Shown: positions 56,801-64,000 of the stretch, in pieces
How the letters are laid out: each line of letters begins with the position of its first letter
Numbering within the stretch: the first letter of the stretch is position 1
Assembly (NCBI GenBank): GCA_963799925.1
Contig: CAWCYZ010000002.1
Span: 496,001-560,000, forward strand
Length of the DNA: 64,000 nucleotides
Reading direction: 5' to 3'
Source: DATBQN01 sp963799925
GTDB lineage: Bacteria; Acidobacteriota; Thermoanaerobaculia; Multivoradales; UBA5704
Position numbers and translations under genes: made by a program
Notes under the pieces: model-generated
Seen by the model: only the letters and a program-made list of their open reading frames with translations
Database searches by the model: none
Told to the model about the DNA's origin: nothing

Positions 56801-59800
56801 GCCTGGACGGCCTCTATCGCCGGCTCTCCGCTCTCACTCCGGAGCAGCGGGCCCGCTTCACCCGACGGCTCGAGGAGAACGGTCTCGCCGATCCGGCGGC
56901 GGAGATCACCCGGCGGCCGCCCGGCGGCGGGCCGGTGCCCGCGTCGCTCATGCAGCAGCGGCTCTGGCTGGTCGATCAGATGCAGCCGGGGAACCCGTTC
57001 TACAACCTGCCGCTCCTCTGCTTCCGCCTGCAAGGGCCGCTCGGCGCCCGCGAGCGGGCCGCCCTGGCCGCCGCCACCGCCGAGCTCTCCCGGCGCCACG
57101 AGGCCCTGCGCACCACCTTCGCCGCGGTCGACGGCGAGCCCGTCCAGGTGATCGCCCCCCCGGCGCCGGTGCCGCTTCCGCTCGCCGACCTCGCCGGTCT
57201 TCCCGGCCCGGCCCGCCCAGGCGCCGCCCGGCGTGCCGCCCTCGCCGAGGCGCGCCGCCCCTGCGACCTGGCGCGCGGCCCGCTCTGGCGGACGACCCTC
57301 GTGCGCCTGGATGCGGAGGAGCACCTCTTCCTCATCGTCATGCACCACATCATCTCGGACGGTTGGTCGATCGGCGTCCTCTACCGCGAGCTCGCGGCGC
57401 TCTACGCCGCCTTCCGCCGCCGGCTCCCCTCGCCGCTCGCCGAGCTCCCGGTGCAGTTTCCCGATTTCGCGCTCTGGCAACGGCGTCACCTGTCGGGGGC
57501 CCTCCTCGGCGAGGAGATCGCCTTCTGGCGTGCCCAGCTCGACGGCGCTCCCGAGCGCATGGCGCTGCCGATCGACCGGCCGCGCCCGCGCCTGCGCACC
57601 TACCGCGGCCGGCGACGGATGCTCTCCCTGCCGCCTGGCCTCCCGGACGCCCTCTCCGGCCTCGCCCAGGCCGCCGGCGCCAGCCTCTTCATGGTCCTGC
57701 TCGCGGGCATGGACGCCATGCTCCACCGCCTGACCGGCCAGGACGACCTGGTGCTGGGCTCTCCGGTCGCCGGCCGCAACCATCTGGGGACAGAAGGGCT
57801 GATCGGTTTCTTCGTCAACACCGTCGTCTTCCGCCTGCGGCTCGCCGGCGAGCTCACCGTCGGGCAGCTCGTCGCCCGCGTGCGCGACGTGGTGCTCGAC
57901 GTCTACGAGCATCAGCAGCTCCCCTTCGACCGTCTGGTCGAGGAGGTCAGGCCGCAGCGCAGCACCAGCTACGCTCCGATCTTCCAGGCGATGTTCGGGC
58001 TGCAGAACATCTCGACCCCCGACCTGGCGCTCGACGGCTTCCGGGTGGTCCCGGAGTGGATCGACAACGGCACCGCGCAAACCGAACTCATTCTCTTCGG
58101 CGGCGCGCAAGGCGGGCGTCTGACCACCCTCCAGATCGAGTACAACACCGACCTCTTCGACGACTCGACGATCGCCCGCATGGAGGGTCACCTCCTCGCC
58201 GTCCTCAACGCCGCCCCGGCATCCGGAACGCGCCTCGCCGACCTGCCGCTCCTCGCTCCGGCCGAGCGCCAGCAGCTCCTCGAGCAGAGCGGCGCGCTCG
58301 CCGCTCCGCTCTCGTCTTTCGCCGCCGGCGAGGACCGCCTCGAACGGCGCTTCGCGACGCAGGCGGCGCTCCGCCCTGCGGCGGTAGCCATCGAGCTGGG
58401 CGACGGATCGCTCACCTACGGCGAGCTCGAACGGCGTGCCGCCCGGCTCGCCGCACGCCTGCGGCGCCTGGGCGTCGGGCCCGAGGTGCCGGTGGGGCTC
58501 TGCCTCGAGCGGACGCTCGACCTGCCGATCGCCATCGTCGCCGCGCTCGCGGCGGGCGGCGCCTACCTGCCGCTCGACCCCGCCGCGCCCGTCGAGCGCC
58601 TGGACTTCCTCCTCGCCGACGCGCGCGCTCCCGTCGTCATCACCACCGGCGAGCTGGCGGGACGCCTCGTCGGCGTCGCCGCCCGGCTCGTCCTCCTCGA
58701 CCGAGCGGAAGCGGACGGCGAGGTCGATCCCGTCGATCCCACGGCTGCGAGCGGCGAGGCGGCGGGCGGCACGGGATCGGGGATGGGCGGATCGGCCGAC
58801 GCGATCGCCTACATCATCTACACCTCCGGCTCGACGGGTCGGCCCAACGGCGTGCTGATCAGCCACCGCATGGCTCTGCGCCTCTTCGCCGCCGCCGGCG
58901 AGCGCTTCGCCTTCGGCCCCGCGGACGTGTGGACGATCTTCCACTCCTACGCCTTCGACTTCACCGTCTGGGAGCTGTGGGGCGCCCTCCTCCACGGCGG
59001 CCGCGCGGTGCTCCTTCCCACCGCGGTCACGCGCTCGCCGGACGCGCTCCTCGCCATCCTCGGCGAGCGGCGGGTGACGATGCTCGCCCAGACCCCGCCA
59101 GCCTTTCGCGCCCTCTCGGCGGCGATGGCCGCGCTCGCGCCGCGGGCGGGAGCGACCGACCCGCTCGCTCTGCGCGCCATCGTCTTCGCCGGCGAGGCGC
59201 TCTATCCGGAGGATCTCCGCCCCTGGCTCGAGCGCTGCGGCGACGGCGGCCCGCGCCTGGTCAACATGTTCGGCCCCACCGAGACGACGGTCGTCGCCAC
59301 CTACCGCGCGATGACCGCCGCCGACCTCGCGCGGCCCGGCAGCCCGCTCGGCGCGCCGCTCGCCGACCTCTCGCTCCACCTCGTCGATCGCGCCGGCAAC
59401 CTGGTGCCGCTTGGCGTGGCGGGCGAGATCCGGATCGGCGGGGCGGGGGTGGCGCGCGGTTATCTCGGGCGCCCCGAGCTGACCGCCGAGCGTTTCGTTC
59501 CCGATCCCTTCTCGCCGGCGCCCGGCGCGCGTCTCTACCGCTCCGGCGACCTCGGGCGGCGGCGCCCGGACGGCGACCTCGAGTACCTGGGGCGAATCGA
59601 TCTCCAGGTCAAGGTGCGCGGGGTGCGGATCGAGCCCGGCGAGATCGAAGCGGCGCTCGCCCGCCATCCGGCGATCGGGGCCGCGGCCATCGCCCTGCGC
59701 GAGCTGGCGCCGGGCGAGCGCGGTCTCGTCGCCTACTGCGTGGCCGCGGCCGCGCCGGAGCCGGCCCCCGCCGAGCTGCGCGCCTTCCTCCGTACCGCCC

Positions 59801-60243
59801 TCCCCGAGGTGATGGTGCCCTCGGTATTCGTCTACCTGCCGGCGCTGCCGCTCACCGTCAACGGCAAGCTCGACCGCCGAGCGCTGCCCGACCCCGAGCG
59901 CCGGCGGCAGGGGACGGGCGAGGACTACGCCGCGCCGGCGACGCCGCTCGAGACGACCCTGGCGGCGCTCTGGCGCGACCTCCTCGGCGTCGACCGCGTC
60001 GGCAGGCGCGACGACTTCTTCGCGCTCGGCGGGCACTCGCTCCTCGCCACCCGGCTCGTCTCGCGGCTGCGCGACCGGCTGCGCGTCGAGCTCTCCACCC
60101 AGCTCGTCTTCCAGGCGCCGACCGTCGCCGCCCTGGCGGTGGAAATCGAGCGGCGGGTCGCCGCCGACGCGCACGGCACCGCGCCGCCGCGCGCCCCGGC
60201 GCTGGTGACCATCGCGCGGCGCGTCTGGGAGAGCGCCGGATGA
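56797..60243 (+). CDS. Nonribosomal peptide synthetase B (single C-A-T module)
   Basis: An 1,148-residue protein. The N-terminal LYRRLSALTPEQRARFTRRLEENG is a short helical segment of the kind that docks NRPS subunits. The C domain has HHIISDGWS (about 182). The A domain has TSGSTGRPNGVLISH (about 675), where Asn replaces the conserved Lys of core A3, then FGPTETTVV, YRSGDLGRRR and KVRGVRIEPGE. The specificity residues read about D-F-W-A-V-A-M-V-V, related to threonine-type DFWNIGMVH but altered at several positions. T has GGHSLLATRL (about 1080). There is no thioesterase. It is coupled by ATGA overlaps to the radical SAM gene before and NRPS C after. Confidence 0.92.
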   Translation: MSLDGLYRRLSALTPEQRARFTRRLEENGLADPAAEITRRPPGGGPVPASLMQQRLWLVDQMQPGNPFYNLPLLCFRLQGPLGARERAALAAATAELSRRHEALRTTFAAVDGEPVQVIAPPAPVPLPLADLAGLPGPARPGAARRAALAEARRPCDLARGPLWRTTLVRLDAEEHLFLIVMHHIISDGWSIGVLYRELAALYAAFRRRLPSPLAELPVQFPDFALWQRRHLSGALLGEEIAFWRAQLDGAPERMALPIDRPRPRLRTYRGRRRMLSLPPGLPDALSGLAQAAGASLFMVLLAGMDAMLHRLTGQDDLVLGSPVAGRNHLGTEGLIGFFVNTVVFRLRLAGELTVGQLVARVRDVVLDVYEHQQLPFDRLVEEVRPQRSTSYAPIFQAMFGLQNISTPDLALDGFRVVPEWIDNGTAQTELILFGGAQGGRLTTLQIEYNTDLFDDSTIARMEGHLLAVLNAAPASGTRLADLPLLAPAERQQLLEQSGALAAPLSSFAAGEDRLERRFATQAALRPAAVAIELGDGSLTYGELERRAARLAARLRRLGVGPEVPVGLCLERTLDLPIAIVAALAAGGAYLPLDPAAPVERLDFLLADARAPVVITTGELAGRLVGVAARLVLLDRAEADGEVDPVDPTAASGEAAGGTGSGMGGSADAIAYIIYTSGSTGRPNGVLISHRMALRLFAAAGERFAFGPADVWTIFHSYAFDFTVWELWGALLHGGRAVLLPTAVTRSPDALLAILGERRVTMLAQTPPAFRALSAAMAALAPRAGATDPLALRAIVFAGEALYPEDLRPWLERCGDGGPRLVNMFGPTETTVVATYRAMTAADLARPGSPLGAPLADLSLHLVDRAGNLVPLGVAGEIRIGGAGVARGYLGRPELTAERFVPDPFSPAPGARLYRSGDLGRRRPDGDLEYLGRIDLQVKVRGVRIEPGEIEAALARHPAIGAAAIALRELAPGERGLVAYCVAAAAPEPAPAELRAFLRTALPEVMVPSVFVYLPALPLTVNGKLDRRALPDPERRRQGTGEDYAAPATPLETTLAALWRDLLGVDRVGRRDDFFALGGHSLLATRLVSRLRDRLRVELSTQLVFQAPTVAALAVEIERRVAADAHGTAPPRAPALVTIARRVWESAG

Positions 60244-63200
60244 GCGCCGTCGAAAGGGACCGGACGGCCGACGAAGACGCCGCTCGACCGGTGGAGAGCG
60301 CGGCGGCACCCGAGCGGAGCTCCCCTGCCGCCCTGCCGCACCTCGCGGCGTGGAAAGGGATCGCGCCGGAGGGCGAGATCGGCGAGCTCTTCGCCGCCGC
60401 CGCCTCCTTCGCCCAGGCCAGGCTCTGGCTGCTCGACCGCCTCGAGCCGGGGCTCGCCTCCTACAACGCGCCGCTCGCGCTGTCGATCACCGGACCGCTC
60501 GACGCGACGGCGCTCGCGGCGGCGCTCGCCGCCCTCGTCGACCGGCACGAGACGCTGCGCACCGCGCTCGCCGAGGATGCCGGACGGGAGGGTCAGCCGG
60601 TCCAGGTGATCGCCTCCCGCCTGTCGGTGCCATTGCCGCGCGTCGACCTCTCGGGCCTGGCGGGGCGGACTGCCGCCGAGGCGCTCGGCACCGTCGAGCG
60701 CGAGGCGGCACGCCCCTTCGAGCTCGCCCGGCCGCCGCTCCTCCGCGCCGTCCTCTTCCGGCTCGCCCCCGCCGAGCACCTCTTTTTTGTCAACGCACAT
60801 CACGCGGTGGTCGACGCCTGGTCGCTCGACATCCTGGTGCGCGACCTGATGGCGTTTTACGGTGAGGCTCGCAGCGGGCGGCCGGCGACGCTCCCCGCGC
60901 TCCCCATCCAATACGCCGATTTCGCCGCCTGGCAGCGCGAGTGGCTGCAGGGCGAGGCGCTCGAGCAGCGGCTCGCTCCCTGGCGGCGGCGCCTCGAAGG
61001 CGCCCCCACGACCATCGCTCTGCCGACCGACCGGCCGCGCCGCGGCGGCGCGAACGGCGACAGCCGAGAGACCGGTCATGCCGGCGCGCACGCGCTCTTC
61101 AATCTGTCCGGGGCGGTGGCGGCGGCGCTTCGCGAGCTGGGGCGCGCTGCCGGCGCCACTCCCTTCATGGTCCTCCTCGCCGGCTTCGAGGCCCTCCTCG
61201 CCCGCCTCTCCGCGCAGGGCGACCTGCTGGTCGGCACGACGATCGCCAACCGCGACCGGACCGAGGTCGAGAACCTGATCGGCCTCTTCGTCAACACCCT
61301 CGCCTTGCGCGGCGAGCTGGGAGACGACCCGGGCTTCGGCGAGCACCTGGCGCGGGTCCGCGAGACGACGGTCGAGGCCTTCGCCGATGCCGACCTGCCG
61401 TTCGAGAAGCTCGTCGAGGAGCTCAAACCCGAGCGGCGCCTGGCGCAGAACCCTCTCTTCGAGGTGGCCTTCGTCTTCCAGCGCTCGGCCCTCGTCGCGA
61501 CGGCAGGAGAGGAGCTCGGCCTGGCGGTCGTCGAGGTCCACAACGCCACCGCGAAGTTCGATCTGACCCTCCAGGTCTTCGACCTCGGCGACGCCTTCCG
61601 CGCCTTCTGGGAGTATCGGACGGCGCTCTTCGACCCGCCGACGGTCGAGCGCCTCACCCGGCGCCTGGCGACCCTGTTGGCCGAGGCCGTCGCCCACCCG
61701 GAGCGGCGGATCTCGGCGCTCGCCCTCCTCGACTCGGCCGAGCGCCGCCAGATCGCCGCGTGGAGCCGCGCGCCCACCCCCGCGCCGGCCTCGCCGCTAT
61801 CGGCGGCCTCGGCGCCATCGATCCTCGCGCGCTTCGGCGCCCAGGCGGCGCGGACGCCCGAGCGCGTCGCCGCGGTTTTCGCCGAGGGGTCGCTCACCTA
61901 TCGCGAGCTCGCCGCCCGCGCCGCACGGCTGGCGCACCGCCTGCGCGTCCGGGGAGCGGGACCCGAGCATCCGGTGGCGCTCCTGGTCGAGCGCTCGCTC
62001 GACCTCCCCGTCGCGGTGCTCGGCGCGCTCGAGGCCGGCGCCGCCTGCGTCCCGCTCGACCCCGACTACCCGCGCGAGCGGCTGGCTCTCATGCTCGCCG
62101 ACTCGCGCGCCGTGGCGCTCGTCGTCCACCGGCGCCTGCGCGACCGCCTGCCGCCGCAGGAGCTGCCCCTCGTATTCCTCGCCGGCGAGCGGCTCGACGG
62201 GCCGGGCGAGGAGGCGGCGCCGCCGGCCCGCCTCGATCCCGACGACCTCGCCTACGTCCTCTTCACTTCGGGCTCCACCGGCCGCCCCAAGGGGGTCGCC
62301 CTGCCGCACCGCGCGCTCGCCAACCTGATCGACTGGCAGCTCGCGACCGGCGGCGACCAGGAGGGGCGGGCGACGTTGCAGTTCGCCTCGCTCTCTTTCG
62401 ACATCTCGTTCCAGGAGATGTTCGCCACCTGGGGAGCGGGCGGCACGCTGGTGCTCCTGACCGACGAGGTGCGCCGCGACCCCGAGGCGCTCCTCGCGCT
62501 CCTCGACCGCCATCAGATCCACCGCATCTTCTCGCCGTCGATCGCGCTCCAGCAGCTCGCCGAAGCGGCGGCCGGCCACCCGGCGCCGCGGGCGCTCCGC
62601 GAGCTGGTGACGGCGGGCGAGCAGCTCCAGGTCACGCCGCGGGTGCGCCAGCTCTGCGCGGGTCTCCCCGGCGTCCGGCTGCACAACCAGTATGGCCCGA
62701 CCGAAACCCACGTCGTCACCGCGCTGGTCCTCGCGGACGATCTGCCGGGGGGCCCGCGCCTCTGGCCGGCGCTCCCGGCGATCGGCCGGCCGATCCCCGG
62801 GGTCGTGATCCGCCTTCTCGACGCGGCCCTCGCACCGGTTGCGATCGGGGTGCCGGGCGAGCTCTACCTGGGCGGCGTCTGTCTGGCGCGCGGCTACCAC
62901 GGGCGGCCCGAGCTGACCGCCGAGCGCTTCGTCCCCGATCCGGATCCGGAGAGCGCGCCAGCCGGAGCGCGTCTCTATCGGACCGGCGACCTCGCCCGCT
63001 TCCGGCCGGACGGCGTGATCGAGTATCTCGGCCGCATCGACACCCAGGTCAAGGTGCGCGGGATGCGGATCGAGCCGGCGGAGGTCGAGGCGGCGCTGGC
63101 GACCCACCCGCAGATCGGCGAGTGCGCCGTCGTGGCGCGGCGCAGCGGCGGGGGCGAGACGTTCCTCGCCGCCTACGTCGCCGCTCGGCGCGGGCCGGCG

Positions 63201-64000
63201 CTCTCGTCCCGCCAGCTCCGCGACTTCCTGCGCGGCAAGCTTCCCGACGCCATGGTGCCGGCGGCCTTCGTCGAGCTCGCCGCGCTGCCGCGCACACCTT
63301 CCGGCAAGGTCGATCGGGCCAGCCTCCCCGACGTGGAGATCGACGCGACGACGATGGCAGGCTTCGTCGCTCCGCGCACGGCGGTCGAGGAAGTGCTCGC
63401 GGGGATCTGGTCCGGGGTGCTGCGGCTCGAGCGGATCGGTGCCCACGACAACTTCTTCGACCTCGGGGGTCATTCGCTCAACGCCACGACGGTGACGGCC
63501 CAGGTGCGCTCGACCTTCAAGGTCGAGCTCCCCGCGCGCGCCCTGTTCGAGGCATCGACCGTCGCCGAGCTCGCCCGGCGCGTCGAGCGGCTCGTCCAGG
63601 CCGCGGCGGGATTGGAGCTGCCGCCGATCACCGCGCAGCCGCGGACCGGCGAGCCGCCGCTCTCCTTCTCGCAGCAGCGGCTCTGGTTCCTCGACCGTCT
63701 CGCCGGGGGGGAGAGCCCGTTCTACAACATCGCGGCGGCTTTCGGGCTCGCCGGACGCCTCGACCCGGCGGCGCTCGCCGCCGCGTTGACCGAGATCGTC
63801 CGCCGCCACGAGGCGCTGCGCACCACCTTCCGCGGGTCGACCCGCGGCGAGGCGGTCGAGGTCGTCCACCCACCCGTCCCCTTCCCCCTCCCGCTGCTCG
63901 ATCTCGCCGGCCTTTCCGCGGCTGCCCTCCGCGCCGAGCTGACGCGGCTCGCCGGGGACCATGGGCGCCGGCCGTTCGCGCTCGACCGCGGACCCCTCCT
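60240..64000 (+). CDS. Nonribosomal peptide synthetase C (C-A-T-C..., cut by right edge)
   Basis: Open from the ATG at 60240 to the window end in one frame, at least 1,253 residues. A 40-residue extension precedes C (FAQARLWLLDRLEPGLASYNAP; active site HHAVVDAWS). The A domain has FTSGSTGRPKGVALPH, SFDISFQEMF, ELVTAGEQLQ, NQYGPTETHVV and KVRGMRIEPAE; specificity residues read about D-I-Q-F-V-A-Q-V-V, near proline codes such as DVQFIAHVV. T has FFDLGGHSLNATTV. A further C domain starts at about 63650 (SFSQQRLWFLDRL; RRHEALRTTF) and is truncated. At least one more module, and presumably the termination domain, lies beyond the edge. Confidence 0.9.
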   Translation, partial: MSAVERDRTADEDAARPVESAAAPERSSPAALPHLAAWKGIAPEGEIGELFAAAASFAQARLWLLDRLEPGLASYNAPLALSITGPLDATALAAALAALVDRHETLRTALAEDAGREGQPVQVIASRLSVPLPRVDLSGLAGRTAAEALGTVEREAARPFELARPPLLRAVLFRLAPAEHLFFVNAHHAVVDAWSLDILVRDLMAFYGEARSGRPATLPALPIQYADFAAWQREWLQGEALEQRLAPWRRRLEGAPTTIALPTDRPRRGGANGDSRETGHAGAHALFNLSGAVAAALRELGRAAGATPFMVLLAGFEALLARLSAQGDLLVGTTIANRDRTEVENLIGLFVNTLALRGELGDDPGFGEHLARVRETTVEAFADADLPFEKLVEELKPERRLAQNPLFEVAFVFQRSALVATAGEELGLAVVEVHNATAKFDLTLQVFDLGDAFRAFWEYRTALFDPPTVERLTRRLATLLAEAVAHPERRISALALLDSAERRQIAAWSRAPTPAPASPLSAASAPSILARFGAQAARTPERVAAVFAEGSLTYRELAARAARLAHRLRVRGAGPEHPVALLVERSLDLPVAVLGALEAGAACVPLDPDYPRERLALMLADSRAVALVVHRRLRDRLPPQELPLVFLAGERLDGPGEEAAPPARLDPDDLAYVLFTSGSTGRPKGVALPHRALANLIDWQLATGGDQEGRATLQFASLSFDISFQEMFATWGAGGTLVLLTDEVRRDPEALLALLDRHQIHRIFSPSIALQQLAEAAAGHPAPRALRELVTAGEQLQVTPRVRQLCAGLPGVRLHNQYGPTETHVVTALVLADDLPGGPRLWPALPAIGRPIPGVVIRLLDAALAPVAIGVPGELYLGGVCLARGYHGRPELTAERFVPDPDPESAPAGARLYRTGDLARFRPDGVIEYLGRIDTQVKVRGMRIEPAEVEAALATHPQIGECAVVARRSGGGETFLAAYVAARRGPALSSRQLRDFLRGKLPDAMVPAAFVELAALPRTPSGKVDRASLPDVEIDATTMAGFVAPRTAVEEVLAGIWSGVLRLERIGAHDNFFDLGGHSLNATTVTAQVRSTFKVELPARALFEASTVAELARRVERLVQAAAGLELPPITAQPRTGEPPLSFSQQRLWFLDRLAGGESPFYNIAAAFGLAGRLDPAALAAALTEIVRRHEALRTTFRGSTRGEAVEVVHPPVPFPLPLLDLAGLSAAALRAELTRLAGDHGRRPFALDRGPL

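Overview
The window is about 64 kb of very GC-rich (roughly 70% or more by eye), densely coded bacterial DNA with no rRNA, tRNA, CRISPR array, phage or insertion sequence that I can recognise. A carboxypeptidase-regulatory-domain TonB receptor, WXXGXW lipoproteins, a zinc-finger/TPR regulator, an ADOP-type permease remnant and large NRPS genes together suggest an Acidobacteriota genome, perhaps of the Thermoanaerobaculia type. That placement is inferred from gene content only.

Layout. 1-3.2 kb: GT-C membrane protein, CDF metal transporter and a secreted TPR protein (minus). 3.2-8.6 kb: LON-like protein, HD phosphohydrolase and a TonB-dependent receptor behind a sigma-54-type promoter. 8.6-15.5 kb (minus): SRPBCC protein, TIGR01777 epimerase, MsbA-like ABC exporter, two paralogous WXXGXW lipoproteins, trmB, mannose-1-phosphate guanylyltransferase and fabI. 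15.6-21.8 kb: a diaminopimelate/lysine operon dapE-asd-lysC-dapB-dapA-dapD. 21.8-30.8 kb: short aminotransferase, DUF421 protein, htpG, uppS, a membrane protein/winged-helix pair with a leaderless-type promoter, a sulfurtransferase-SufE operon with a Fur-like box over its -10, and a His-rich exported peptide next to a zinc-finger/TPR protein. 30.8-37.2 kb: an alpha-glucan block, treZ and a glycogen debranching enzyme (both riddled with indels) divergent from an intact alpha-glucan phosphorylase. 37.2-44.5 kb: pterin dehydratase, zinc-ribbon protein, PBP1-type peptidoglycan synthase, PlsC-like acyltransferase, alpha/beta hydrolase, phosphoesterase and nucleotidyltransferase.

44.7-64 kb (the right edge cuts it): a nonribosomal peptide synthetase cluster. 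A three-module C-A-T NRPS is followed by a B12-binding radical SAM protein of the RiPP-maturation C-methyltransferase type (rSAM_ocin_1-like), a one-module C-A-T NRPS and a further NRPS with C-A-T-C before the edge. Start/stop overlaps (ATGA) couple the radical SAM gene to the second NRPS and the second to the third. Five adenylation domains are visible. My hand-read specificity codes look Val-like (A2), Leu-like (A3) and Pro-like (A5), with A1 and A4 unassigned. The likely product is a C-methylated peptide of at least five residues. This is the most interesting system in the window.

Data quality: several genes are interrupted by single-base indels while protein conservation continues in another frame (CDF, TPR protein, TonB receptor, first NRPS, and about 25 events in treZ/debranching enzyme). 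These look more like sequence errors than decay, but this cannot be proved from the sequence alone.
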